Positions 9,163-18,027 are shown, numbered from the stretch's first letter. The stretch: DNA of 57,741 bases from an uncultured Collinsella sp. (GCA_900549025.1 URMZ01000010.1:1-57741); one strand, 5' to 3'. Made by a program: numbers and translations. Notes: a model not told the origin generated them from the sequence alone.

Positions 9163-11493
9163 ATGGCTGATTCCAGCAAGAAGATGCAGATCGTGTTTGC
9201 CTCGGCCGAGTGCGCGCCGTTTGTGAAGACCGGTGGCCTGGGAGACGTGGCGGGCTCGCTGCCTGCGGCGCTTGTGCGCGCCGGCGCCGAAGTCATCGTG
9301 ATGGTGCCCAAGTACGCCACCATCAAGGACGAGTACAAGGCGCAGATGGAGCACTTCTCCGACTTTTACGTGAGCTTGGGTTGGCGCAACGAGTACTGCG
9401 GGCTCGAGAAGCTCGAGCACGACGGCGTCACCTATATGTTCATCGACAACGAGCGCTACTTTGCGCGCGACTATCCGTACGGCTTCTTTGACGACGGCGA
9501 GCGCTTTGCGTTCTTCTCCAAGGCCATCACCGAGAGCCTGCAGCACCTGCCGGCCGGCTTTGAGTGCGACATCCTTCACTGCAACGACTGGCAGACGGCA
9601 CTGGCCCCCGTGTTTTTGCGCGAGTTCTACCAGGGCCTGCCGCTGTACGACCGCGTCAAGACCGTCTTCTCGATCCACAACGTGGCGTTCCAGGGCCAGT
9701 TTAGCGACACCGTGATGGAGGACATCCTGGGTGTGGCGCATATTCCGGCGGCTGCCTCGCAGCTGCGTTGCGACGCCTGCAGCATCAACTACATGCTGGG
9801 AGCCCTGCGCTATGCCGACGCCATCACTACGGTAAGCCCCACTTATGCCAACGAGATCCAGACGCCCGAATTTGGCGAGGGTCTGGATGGCGTGCTGCGC
9901 GAGCGTTCGTACGCGCTGCAGGGCATTTTGAATGGCATCGACGTCGCGGGCTTTGACCCGGAGACCGACAAGCGCATTGCCGCCAACTACACCGTCGAGG
10001 ACCGTTCCGGCAAGGCTGTGTGCAAGGCCAAGCTGCAGGAGGAGCTGGGCCTCGAGGTTCGCGACGACCGCCCGCTTATGGTGATGGTCACGCGCCTGAC
10101 GCGCCAGAAGGGCATGGACCTGGTCATGTACGCGCTCGACCGCATCCTGGCCGGCGGCGTTCAGGTCGCCGTGCTGGGCACCGGCGACCGCGACTACGAG
10201 GACGGCCTGCGCTACTTCCAGGACAAGTACCCCGGCACCATGGCCGCACGCATCGAGTTTGACCCGGCGCTGTCGCAGCGTATGTATGCCGCCGCCGATA
10301 TGTTCCTGATGCCTTCGAAGTTTGAGCCCTGCGGCCTGTCGCAGATCATTGCCATGCGTTACGGCACCCTGCCTATCGTACGCGAGACCGGTGGCCTGAA
10401 GGACACCGTGATCCCGTATAACGAGTTTACCGGCGAGGGTACGGGCTTCTCGTTTAGCAACTTTAACGGCGACGAGATGGGCGATGCCGTGTTCCGCGCG
10501 GCACGCCTGTTCTGGGACAACCGCGAGGCCTGGGATCAGCTGGTCACGCAGGCTATGAGCCAGGACTTTAGCTGGACGCGTTCGGCCGATAAGTATCTGG
10601 ACCTGTACTTCTTTATGCATCCAGAGATTGAGAGGCCGGCGGCAGTTGTCGACGAGTCTGAGGCTGTTGCTGAGCCGGTGGCCGCGGAGGAGCCCAAGGC
10701 CGAGGAGAAGCCGGTTGAGGCTGAGCCCGCAAAGGCCGAGCCTGAGGTGAAGGGTGAGGTTGCTCCTGAGGCAGAGGCCGAGGTAAAGCCCGCCGCAAAG
10801 CCCGCAGCTAAAAAGACCACGACCCGCAAGACGACCGCTAAGAAGGTTACGACGACCAAGGCTGCTGCCACCAAGACCGCCGCAGCAAAGACGACTGCTG
10901 CCAAGGTAACGACCACGCGCAAGCGCACCACCGCCGCTGCCAAGAAGGCCGCCGAAGCCGAGGCTGCTCCCGAGGTAAAGGCCGAGGTCGCTAAGGCCAA
11001 GCCGGCCACCAAGGCTCCGGCCAAGACTGCTGCAAAGAAGACGACCGCGACCGCCAAGAAGGCAACGGCAGCCAAGAAGACCACGGCAACGAAGTCGACG
11101 ATCACGAAGGCCGCCACGACCAAGGCTGCCGCAAAGCCGGCCGCCAAGGTCGAGGAGACGCCTGCCGAGTCCAAGGTGGAGGCAACCGTCGAGGCCAAAC
11201 CCGCCGCCAAGACCACCGCGCGAAAGCGCACGACGACGGCCAAGAAGACCACGGCAAAGACCACGACTCCCAAGGCAGAGACTAAGCCCGCTGCTGCCAA
11301 AGAGGAGCCCAAGGCCGAGGTAAAGACCAAGCCGGCGCCGAAGGCCGCTGAGGTCAAGGCCGCACCGAAGGCTACGGCCAAGCCCGAGCCCGCCAAGGAG
11401 ACTCCGGTCTCCCCCGCCGCTCCGGCAGAGAAAAAGGCCCCGTCCAAGAAGACGTCCGTCCGCAAGGCAACGGCCACCCGCAAGCGCCGCTAG
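9163..11493 (+). CDS. glgA: Glycogen synthase with about 290-residue Lys/Ala/Thr tail
   Basis: GT5 glycogen synthase, which adds glucose from ADP-glucose to growing chains. The N-terminal ADP-glucose motif KTGGLGDVAGSLP is at about residue 20; SIHNVAFQG, MVTRLTRQKGMDL and the C-terminal catalytic region PSKFEPCGLSQIIAMRYGTLPIV are intact. The enzyme domain ends near residue 485. What follows is an acidic Glu/Ala/Pro linker (about 490-545) and then some 230 residues of Lys, Ala and Thr repeats of the type AKKTT, like histone H1 or AlgP. Usual GlgA proteins stop at about 480. ATG 9163 has GGGAGA upstream; the ATG at 9151 has none. The C-terminal region (about 10630-11490) is internally repetitive DNA. 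Confidence 0.93.
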   Translation: MADSSKKMQIVFASAECAPFVKTGGLGDVAGSLPAALVRAGAEVIVMVPKYATIKDEYKAQMEHFSDFYVSLGWRNEYCGLEKLEHDGVTYMFIDNERYFARDYPYGFFDDGERFAFFSKAITESLQHLPAGFECDILHCNDWQTALAPVFLREFYQGLPLYDRVKTVFSIHNVAFQGQFSDTVMEDILGVAHIPAAASQLRCDACSINYMLGALRYADAITTVSPTYANEIQTPEFGEGLDGVLRERSYALQGILNGIDVAGFDPETDKRIAANYTVEDRSGKAVCKAKLQEELGLEVRDDRPLMVMVTRLTRQKGMDLVMYALDRILAGGVQVAVLGTGDRDYEDGLRYFQDKYPGTMAARIEFDPALSQRMYAAADMFLMPSKFEPCGLSQIIAMRYGTLPIVRETGGLKDTVIPYNEFTGEGTGFSFSNFNGDEMGDAVFRAARLFWDNREAWDQLVTQAMSQDFSWTRSADKYLDLYFFMHPEIERPAAVVDESEAVAEPVAAEEPKAEEKPVEAEPAKAEPEVKGEVAPEAEAEVKPAAKPAAKKTTTRKTTAKKVTTTKAAATKTAAAKTTAAKVTTTRKRTTAAAKKAAEAEAAPEVKAEVAKAKPATKAPAKTAAKKTTATAKKATAAKKTTATKSTITKAATTKAAAKPAAKVEETPAESKVEATVEAKPAAKTTARKRTTTAKKTTAKTTTPKAETKPAAAKEEPKAEVKTKPAPKAAEVKAAPKATAKPEPAKETPVSPAAPAEKKAPSKKTSVRKATATRKRR

Positions 11494-11529
11494 TCCACAG
11501 ACGATCCAAAACCTCATCAAACCCTAAGT

Positions 11530-11560
11530 AAGGGGCGCTCCAACCGGGCGCCCCTTCTCT
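11530..11560 (+). terminator. Intrinsic terminator of the glg operon
   Basis: AAGGGGCGC (11530-11538) pairs with GCGCCCCTT (11548-11556), a 9-bp stem followed by a short pyrimidine run (CTCT). It lies 37 bases after the glgA stop. Confidence 0.7.
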
Positions 11561-11570
11561 GTAGGTAGTT

Positions 11571-11650
11571 GGTAAAACGATTTTCTAGGACAACCGTTCG
11601 CCGATGGTAAACGGATGTTGTTTATACAGCCTGTGTACAACAGATATACT
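11571..11650 (+). promoter_or_regulatory. Promoter of the GH13-GH77 gene with GGTAAA half-sites
   Basis: GGTAAAACG at 11571 and GGTAAACGG at 11606-11614 match the half-sites at the glgB promoter. A plausible sigma-70 promoter follows: TTTATA (11621-11626), an 18-base spacer and TATACT (11645-11650), 62 bases before the start codon. The shared half-sites suggest that one regulator controls both units. Confidence 0.45.
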
Positions 11651-11711
11651 TACATCCTGTGCGTAAAGCCCATGGCCAGCAGGCCATGATTCTATTGAAC
11701 TGGACCGTACT

Positions 11712-14700
11712 ATGAGATTGATACACAACAGCCGTCTGCCGCAGTTTCGCACTCCGTTTGGCGCTGTGACCACAGGAACTACCCTTTCGCTCTCTGTGAT
11801 TCTGGAGGATGCCGACCCCAACCAGGCAACGCTTACGCTGCGCACCTGGGTCGATGAAATCGGTGAGTCTCGGTATCCCATGACACATGAGGGCGACGGC
11901 ATATTTACTGTAGAGCTTGAGTGCACCGAACCCTGTCTTATCTGGTACAGCTTTATATGCAATATCGAGGGCCAGCCCGAGGTTCGTCTGGGCGCACCGC
12001 AGGGCCGCACCGGCGGCGAGGGAGTAACCTACGACTACGCTGAGGTGCCGTCATTCCAGGTCACCGTCTACAAACACCGTGAGAACCGTCCTACCTGGTA
12101 CGAGCGCGGTATGGTCTACCAGATCTTCCCCGATCGCTATGCCCGCGACGAGCACTGGCGCGAGCGCACGCTGGCCGAGGTCGAAAAACCGCGTAAGGGC
12201 ATTCAGCGCCGCATGGTCGAGGACTGGAACGAGCCGCCTGTGTACGAGCGCGCCGAGGGCGGTTCCATCAAGACCTGGGACTTCTACGGCGGCTCGCTCA
12301 AGGGCATCCAGGAAGACCTGCCCCGCATCGCCGAGCTGGGCTTTACGGCCATCTACCTCAACCCCATTTTTGAGGCCGCGAGCAACCACCGCTACGACAC
12401 GGCCGACTACACCAAGATCGACCCGATTCTGGGCACCGAGCAGGACTTTACCGAGCTGTGTCAGGCAGCCGAGAAGCTCGGAATTTCCATCATCCTGGAC
12501 GGCGTCTTCAACCACACGGGCGACGATTCGATCTACTTCAACCGCTACGGCAACTACCCCGGCGTGGGCGCGTGGCAGAGCGAGGATTCGCCTTGGCGCG
12601 ATGCGTTTTATTTTCACGAGGACGGCTCGTACGACTGTTGGTGGGGCGTGGGCAATATGCCCGCCATCAATGAGAGCTCCGAACTGGTGCGCGAGCGGCT
12701 CCTGGGCAAGGACGGCGTCATTCGTAAATGGCTGCGCGCCGGCGCTCACGGCTGGCGCCTGGATGTGGCCGACGAGCTTTCCGATGACTTCCTGACCGAG
12801 ATCAAAAAGGCCGTGCTCGCCGAGAAGCCCGACGCGCTGCTGCTCGGCGAGGTCTGGGAAGATGCCTCCAACAAGATCAGTTACGGCCATCTGCGTCGCT
12901 ACCTGCAGGGCTCCGAGCTGGACTCTGCTATGGATTACCCCTTCCGCGACATGGTCATCGGCTTTTTGATGGGCTACAAAAACGCCTACCAAGCTGCCGA
13001 GGATATCGAGACCCTGCGCGAGAACTACCCGCACGAGGCATTATCCTGCGCGCTCAATCTGCTGTCGAGCCACGACCGCCCGCGCATTATCTCGGTGCTC
13101 GGCGGTGGCCCTGACGAGTCGCAGCTGCCCGAGTGCGAGCGCAGCAAATGGCGTCTGGACGAGAACGCGATGGGCCTGGCCAAGAGCCGTTTTTGGCTCG
13201 CGACGCTCATGCAGATGACGTTCCCGGGCGTTCCTTCAATCTATTACGGTGACGAGTACGGCTTGGAGGGTCTCACCGATCCGGGCAATCGCCGCACCAT
13301 GCCGACCAAGGAAAACCTGCACGACTTCGATACGTTTGCGATCGTCAAGAACGCATCTGCTGTGCGTCGCGCGCTGCCGTTTATGATCGACGGTGAAATT
13401 AAGGCCTTTGCGCTCAATGATGAGGTGCTGGCCTACAACCGTACCGGTAAAGACGGCGAGTCCGCGACCGTCATCATCAACCGCAGCCTGCGCAATTCAC
13501 ACCGCGTGACGATTCCGGCGCTCGGCGAATGCGCGAGCGATGTGATTAGCGGTCACGAGTGCGAGATCCACAACGGTACGGTCACGCTCGACCTGTACCC
13601 ACTGGGTTCGTCGATCATCTATCACCACGCTGAGCAGCGCCTGCAGGAACCGCTCGATCACGGTGCGGGTGTTGTGTGCCATATCACATCGGTGCCGACC
13701 GACGACGGCAAGCCCGGTACGATCGGCGCGCCCACGCGTCGCTTTATCGACCATCTGGCCGCCATGGGCATGCGCTACTGGCAGGTTCTCCCCGTCAACC
13801 CCACGGACTTCTTCCGCTCCCCTTACGCCGGTCCTTCGGCCTTTGCAGGCAATATCGACCTGCTACCCGAGAGCCACGAGGAGCTGGCAGCCGACTTTGA
13901 AACCTGGAAGGCCCGCGGCGGCGAGGATGCCGACCCACTGTACACCGCGTTTAAACATCGCAATGCCGATTGGCTCGAGAAATACTGCGTCTACATGGCC
14001 GTTAAGAAGTACTTTGAGGGCGAGACGCGCCATGATTGGCCGGCAGATGTCGCGCGCTACAACGAGCATCTGATCGACGATAAGCGCTTCCACGACGAGG
14101 CCGAGCTTCAGGCGTACATGCAGTACCGCTTTGACCTAGCTTGGTGCGAGCTCATGAACTATGCGCACAAGAAGGGCATCGAGGTCATCGGCGATATTCC
14201 TATGTACGTGTCCGACGATTCGGCAGACGCGTGGAGCGAACCCGAGAACTTCTGGCTGTCCGATACCGGCAAGGCGATTGAGATTTCCGGTGCGCCGCCC
14301 GACAACTTTGCACCCGAGGGCCAGGTGTGGGGCAACCCGACGTTCCGTTGGGACCACATGAAGCAGAACGGCTATAGCTGGTGGATGGATCGCCTGCGTC
14401 GTGTGTTTTCGCTCTATGATCGCGTACGCCTGGATCACTTCCTGGGCTTCCACAGCTACTTCAGTATCCCCGCAGGCAAGGCTTGCGCCGAAGGTCGTTG
14501 GCTGGCGGGACCGGGCAAGGACCTATTCCAGACCGCCTATGACGAGCTGGGTCCGCTCAACTTTATCGCCGAGGACCTGGGCTATTTGACGCCCGGTGTT
14601 CGCGCCATGGCTTCGACCTGCGGTTTCCCCGGCATGGACGTGCTGGAGTTTAGCGATTACGACGTCCGTTGCGGCGTGCACCCCACGCCAGGAAAGATCC

Positions 14701-15008
14701 TGTACACCTCAACGCACGATACGTCTACGCTGGCCGGCTGGTGTACGCGTTCCTTTGCGGGCGGCGATGAACCGAGCGGTGTTGAGGTGGCGGCCAAGCT
14801 GATGAGCGATGCACTGGCATGCGACGCTCCCCTGGTGATGATACCGCTGCAGGACGTGCTGGGGCTGGGCGATGAGGCACGTATGAACGTGCCGGGCGTG
14901 GCCACGGGCAACTGGACCTGGCAGGCTGACGAGGCGGACATTGCAGCCGCCGAGAACAAAACCGCACAGCTCCTGCGCAACACTCATAGATTCTGGGGCG
15001 AAACGTGA
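11712..15008 (+). CDS. Fusion of GH13 amylase-type enzyme and GH77 4-alpha-glucanotransferase
   Basis: One 1098-residue protein with two intact glycosidase modules. Residues 1-120 form a beta-sandwich of the neopullulanase type. The GH13 barrel (about 125-640) holds ILDGVFNHTG, GWRLDVADE (nucleophile), LLGEVWED (acid/base) and LLSSHDRPR. From about residue 650 a MalQ domain begins with a GVVCHITSVP motif (usually LLHPTSLP) and holds RLDHFLGF, FIAEDLGYLTP and YTSTHDTSTLAGW, the GH77 Asp/Glu/Asp triad. The pair would open or debranch maltodextrins and pass them to disproportionation, feeding GlgP. No signal peptide is seen, so it acts in the cytoplasm. The start codon has only a weak ribosome site. 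Confidence 0.9.
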   Translation: MRLIHNSRLPQFRTPFGAVTTGTTLSLSVILEDADPNQATLTLRTWVDEIGESRYPMTHEGDGIFTVELECTEPCLIWYSFICNIEGQPEVRLGAPQGRTGGEGVTYDYAEVPSFQVTVYKHRENRPTWYERGMVYQIFPDRYARDEHWRERTLAEVEKPRKGIQRRMVEDWNEPPVYERAEGGSIKTWDFYGGSLKGIQEDLPRIAELGFTAIYLNPIFEAASNHRYDTADYTKIDPILGTEQDFTELCQAAEKLGISIILDGVFNHTGDDSIYFNRYGNYPGVGAWQSEDSPWRDAFYFHEDGSYDCWWGVGNMPAINESSELVRERLLGKDGVIRKWLRAGAHGWRLDVADELSDDFLTEIKKAVLAEKPDALLLGEVWEDASNKISYGHLRRYLQGSELDSAMDYPFRDMVIGFLMGYKNAYQAAEDIETLRENYPHEALSCALNLLSSHDRPRIISVLGGGPDESQLPECERSKWRLDENAMGLAKSRFWLATLMQMTFPGVPSIYYGDEYGLEGLTDPGNRRTMPTKENLHDFDTFAIVKNASAVRRALPFMIDGEIKAFALNDEVLAYNRTGKDGESATVIINRSLRNSHRVTIPALGECASDVISGHECEIHNGTVTLDLYPLGSSIIYHHAEQRLQEPLDHGAGVVCHITSVPTDDGKPGTIGAPTRRFIDHLAAMGMRYWQVLPVNPTDFFRSPYAGPSAFAGNIDLLPESHEELAADFETWKARGGEDADPLYTAFKHRNADWLEKYCVYMAVKKYFEGETRHDWPADVARYNEHLIDDKRFHDEAELQAYMQYRFDLAWCELMNYAHKKGIEVIGDIPMYVSDDSADAWSEPENFWLSDTGKAIEISGAPPDNFAPEGQVWGNPTFRWDHMKQNGYSWWMDRLRRVFSLYDRVRLDHFLGFHSYFSIPAGKACAEGRWLAGPGKDLFQTAYDELGPLNFIAEDLGYLTPGVRAMASTCGFPGMDVLEFSDYDVRCGVHPTPGKILYTSTHDTSTLAGWCTRSFAGGDEPSGVEVAAKLMSDALACDAPLVMIPLQDVLGLGDEARMNVPGVATGNWTWQADEADIAAAENKTAQLLRNTHRFWGET

Positions 15009-15052
15009 TAAAACCCCCGATATAGGGTACAGTTACAGACGTTTGAATTTTT

Positions 15053-15074
15053 GCGGGCAGAGTAATCTGCCCGC
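15053..15074 (+). terminator. Hairpin after the GH13-GH77 gene
   Basis: GCGGGCAG (15053-15060) pairs with CTGCCCGC (15067-15074), followed by TTTGTG. It may be a weak terminator or a 5' hairpin of the following small gene, whose start is 22 bases further on. Confidence 0.45.
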
Positions 15075-15096
15075 TTTGTGCTGAAAAGGAAGTATT

Positions 15097-15333
15097 ATGG
15101 CGCGCTACGATTACAAGTGCTCGAGCTGCGGCAACGTGTTTGAGGTTGAGCATCCCATGTCCGAGACTCCCGAGGTCGTGTGCCCCAGCTGCGGTGCCCC
15201 GGCGGCCAAGACGTTCTCGGCCAGCGGCATTAAATTTGAGGGTAGCGGTTTCTACAACACCGACCAGCGAAGCGGCGGCTCCAGCACCAGCGCTACAAGC
15301 GGCTGCTGCGCCAACTGCCCACATAGCCACTAG
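15097..15333 (+). CDS. FmdB-family zinc ribbon protein
   Basis: A 78-residue protein with the FmdB/regulatory zinc-ribbon pattern: MARYDYKCSSCGNVFEV, then CPSCGAPAAKTFS, giving two CxxC zinc knuckles at residues 8-11 and 35-38. The rest is a Gly/Ser linker ending in a Cys/His-rich tail (CCANCPHSH). Homologues are often annotated as putative regulators, but the role is unknown. AAGGAAG precedes the ATG. The Cys/His tail could bind a second metal; this is only suggested by composition. Confidence 0.8.
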   Translation: MARYDYKCSSCGNVFEVEHPMSETPEVVCPSCGAPAAKTFSASGIKFEGSGFYNTDQRSGGSSTSATSGCCANCPHSH

Positions 15334-15342
15334 AAACCAAGC

Positions 15343-15377
15343 AGCCCCGCGACCGAAACCGATCGCGGGGCTATTTC
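15343..15377 (+). terminator. Intrinsic terminator after the FmdB-like gene
   Basis: AGCCCCGCGA (15343-15352) pairs with TCGCGGGGCT (15363-15372), followed by ATTTC. It lies between convergent genes, the FmdB-like gene on plus and rsmB on minus. Confidence 0.75.
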
Positions 15378-15421
15378 TTTGCTCTATGGGAAGTTAATTA
15401 AGCTACACAGGTTTCCTTGTG

Positions 15422-15488
15422 AGTTGCGGTGAAATAAGGACTGTTTGGCAGGTGGAAGCCGCTATTCAATCCCTATTTCACCGCAACT
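15422..15488. repeat. Palindromic repeat R1 (AGTTGCGGTGAAAT family)
   Basis: Left arm AGTTGCGGTGAAATAAGGAC and right arm CCCTATTTCACCGCAACT enclose about 30 unrelated bases. The right arm runs up to the stop codon of rsmB, whose own last codons repeat the GTTGCGGTG string. Full copies also lie at 31701-31770 and 55386-55454, and a single arm at 53702-53723. Confidence 0.8.
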
Positions 15489-16891
15489 TAGTTGCGGTGC
15501 ACCAGGCGGGCGCAGAAGTGGCCGTCGTAGGAGTCGGCGTTTACGGGGACGCTTTGGAAGAGGCCTCGATCGTTTTGGCGGACGGCTACAAGCTTCTTGG
15601 CCTGCGCGAAATCGGGCAGTTGCAGAATCTGTGCCTCGGAAAGCGGCGCCACGCTAAAGCCAGCGCCCTCAGGAGAGGTCAGGAAGGCATCCACGACCTG
15701 CGCGTTCTCCTCATCAAAGACCGAGCAGGTGGCATAGATGAGCTCCCCGCCGGCAGCCACGCGCGCGGCTCCTTCTTTGAGCATCGTCAGCTGTAGTTTG
15801 GGCAGTTCAACCGTCACATCCTTTTCGGTCAGGCGCCACGGAATCTCGGGGTGACGGCGCATAGTCCCGGTACCCGAACACGGGGCATCGATAAACACCG
15901 TATCGAACAGGGCGGGATTGCCGAGCATGGCGTCAAACGACGTCAGCACCTCGTCGAGCTCGCAGGCATCGCCCGAGACCGTGCGAACACCCGTAATACC
16001 CGCCTTATGCAGGCGTGCGAGATTCTGATCACACTTGCGATCGTGCAGATCGAGCGCGGTATGCTGATGCTCATACCCGGCACGCTTGGCCTGGCACATC
16101 ATTACATAGGTCTTGGTGCCGCGACCGGCGCCAATCTCCAGGCAACGACCGGGACGTGTCGCGGCAGTAGCGATAAGCTGGGCGTTGAGGTCCGAGGCAA
16201 CCGCGGCAGCACGCTCAAACACGCCCGACGCAACCGTGACCTGCGCATCAACCGGAGCATGGCAACCCGGGAACACGGGTGCCACAAGCTGCGAAATGTA
16301 CGGGTCGGGTTTGGTCGCAAACGCATTCTCGTGCAGAGCAAGCGGCGCAGGAGCCAGATTGCCGGCAAAGTTGAGCGCGCCCTCGGGCGTATCGAACGAG
16401 GCCATAATACGAGCGCAGAGCCAGCGAGGAAGACCCATCAAACGAGACAGGCGAACCAGGCGGCGCTCGGACTCATCCACGTCGGATGCCGTGGCAAAGT
16501 CCTCAACGTTGTCCGCAACCTTGTGCAGCACAGCGTTAGCCAGGCCCGCGGCAGACTTAACACCGCTGCGCACCAGCTCAACACCCTGACTTACGGCAAC
16601 GCGGCCCGGCGTATGCAGGTAGAGCATCTCGAAGGCCGAGATGCGAAGCGCCATGCGAACGCGAGGCGCGACCTTTTTGGGCTTATCCAAAAACTGATCG
16701 AGCAACTCATCCAAAATGCCCTGCGTGGCGGCAACACCGAGCGCCAAGCGAGCCGCAAACGCGGAATCGCGCTGGTCAATGGCCTTGGCGGAAGCACGAG
16801 AAGACAACACGTCGCGTGCGTACATACCGCGGCGATCGGCCTCCATCAACACATCGAGCGCAAGCTTGCGCGCGGGAGACAACTTGCTCAT
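15488..16891 (-). CDS. rsmB: 16S rRNA m5C967 methyltransferase
   Basis: SAM-dependent methyltransferase of 467 residues. An N-terminal NusB-like RNA-binding domain (about 1-140) is followed by a Rossmann domain with CLEIGAGRGTKTYVM, FDTVFIDAPCSGTGT (motif IV, with Cys) and LIYATCSVFDEEN (motif VI, catalytic Cys). These fit RsmB/Sun and predict methylation of C967 of 16S rRNA. ATG at 16891 overlaps the fmt stop codon as ATGA, with GGGGTG upstream. A GTG at 16906 would also be in frame but is less likely. It is last in the priA-def-fmt-rsmB unit. Confidence 0.92.
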   Translation of the reverse strand: MSKLSPARKLALDVLMEADRRGMYARDVLSSRASAKAIDQRDSAFAARLALGVAATQGILDELLDQFLDKPKKVAPRVRMALRISAFEMLYLHTPGRVAVSQGVELVRSGVKSAAGLANAVLHKVADNVEDFATASDVDESERRLVRLSRLMGLPRWLCARIMASFDTPEGALNFAGNLAPAPLALHENAFATKPDPYISQLVAPVFPGCHAPVDAQVTVASGVFERAAAVASDLNAQLIATAATRPGRCLEIGAGRGTKTYVMMCQAKRAGYEHQHTALDLHDRKCDQNLARLHKAGITGVRTVSGDACELDEVLTSFDAMLGNPALFDTVFIDAPCSGTGTMRRHPEIPWRLTEKDVTVELPKLQLTMLKEGAARVAAGGELIYATCSVFDEENAQVVDAFLTSPEGAGFSVAPLSEAQILQLPDFAQAKKLVAVRQNDRGLFQSVPVNADSYDGHFCARLVHRN

Positions 16892-17808
16892 GACAGTACA
16901 CCCCACACAAGGTCGGCACCCTGCAAGCCGGCAGCCCAGGCAGAAGCAGCCATGGCACGCTTGCCATCGGGCTTAACCTCAATCAGTTCAACCGCGCCAT
17001 CGGAAAGGCCCAGGTAAACACGCTTGCTCTTGACGGCAACAGCGCCCTCGCCAAGCGACCCGTCGGCCGGCGCAGCATCGAGCACGCGAACCGACTTGCC
17101 GGCAATCACACAACGGGCAGGCGCGGTATCGGACGAAGCGAGCACATGACGCACGCAATCGAGCGCCGCCATGTGCGGATCCAAACGCATCTCCTGCTTG
17201 GAAATCTTGGCAGCATGAGTGACGAGCGACTTATCCTGCTCAGTCCAAACAGCCGAGCCATCCGCAAGCGAGGGAAGCGTATCGGCAAGCAACTTGCCAC
17301 CAAGCTCACCAAGTTCCATCGTGAGCGCCTCGGCATGTTTACCGGCAACCGACGTAGACGCCTGGGCGCAATAAGCGCCCGTATCCACGCCATGCCCAAT
17401 GCGCATAATGGAAACGCCAGCAACCTCATCACCAGCAAGAATGGCACGCTGAATGGGAGCAGCGCCACGCCAACGAGGCAGCAACGATGCATGAACATTC
17501 ACAATACCAAGCGGCGCCATTTGCAGCACCTCATCGGGCAAAATGCAGCCATAGGCAGCCACACAGAAAATATCAGCATCCGCAGCCTTGAGCGCCCCAA
17601 CAACCTCAGGCGTCATACGATTTGCTTCAACGACCGGCAACCCCAGCTCAAGCGCCTTGGCCTTAACAGGAGACGGCTCCAACTTTTTACCACGACCACG
17701 AACAGCATCGGGACGCGTAATAACAAGCGCAATCTCATTGCCAGCCTCAACAAGCGAAGTAAGCGAAGGCACAGCAAAATCTGGCGTACCCATAAACACA
17801 ATACGCAT
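16888..17808 (-). CDS. fmt: Methionyl-tRNA formyltransferase
   Basis: Formylates initiator Met-tRNA with 10-formyl-tetrahydrofolate. The 306-residue length is typical. It starts MRIVFMGTPDFAVPSL; the catalytic region VNVHASLLPRWRGAAPIQ carries the conserved Asn and His, and GVSIMRIGHGVDTGA carries the Asp. A small C-terminal OB-type domain follows. GGGGAG is 9 bases before ATG 17808. It is downstream of def, the usual partner that removes the formyl group, but separated from it by 362 bases containing a large palindromic repeat, so it may have its own promoter. Confidence 0.95.
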   Translation of the reverse strand: MRIVFMGTPDFAVPSLTSLVEAGNEIALVITRPDAVRGRGKKLEPSPVKAKALELGLPVVEANRMTPEVVGALKAADADIFCVAAYGCILPDEVLQMAPLGIVNVHASLLPRWRGAAPIQRAILAGDEVAGVSIMRIGHGVDTGAYCAQASTSVAGKHAEALTMELGELGGKLLADTLPSLADGSAVWTEQDKSLVTHAAKISKQEMRLDPHMAALDCVRHVLASSDTAPARCVIAGKSVRVLDAAPADGSLGEGAVAVKSKRVYLGLSDGAVELIEVKPDGKRAMAASAWAAGLQGADLVWGVLS

Positions 17809-18027
17809 AAAGAACGTCTCCCCTCAACCAAAGCCGAGACGGCTACAAATAACAGCGGAAAGCCAAGTACCCAGCCCATCCGCAATAACAATTCAACAAG
17901 AACAAATATACCCAAAACCAAAGAAAGAGCCGCAATAAAAGCAGCTCTTCCAACAAAGCAATTATCAGCGAAGACGCCCCTCCCTGGCCCAACGGCACCC
18001 GGGCGAAGAGGAGCACGAAAACGTAGC

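Noticed and set aside
10795..11490. Possible tandem-repeat or CRISPR-like array within glgA
   Set aside because: The repetition is codon-level (Lys, Ala, Thr) and irregular, with no fixed repeat and spacer lengths; it is coding sequence.
9133..11520. A 795-residue Leu/Gly-rich frame antisense to glgA
   Set aside because: It follows from the Lys/Ala repeat codons read on the opposite strand; no recognisable motif.
15053..15074. Riboswitch ahead of the FmdB-like gene
   Set aside because: The sequence is a single 8-bp hairpin, too small for an aptamer.
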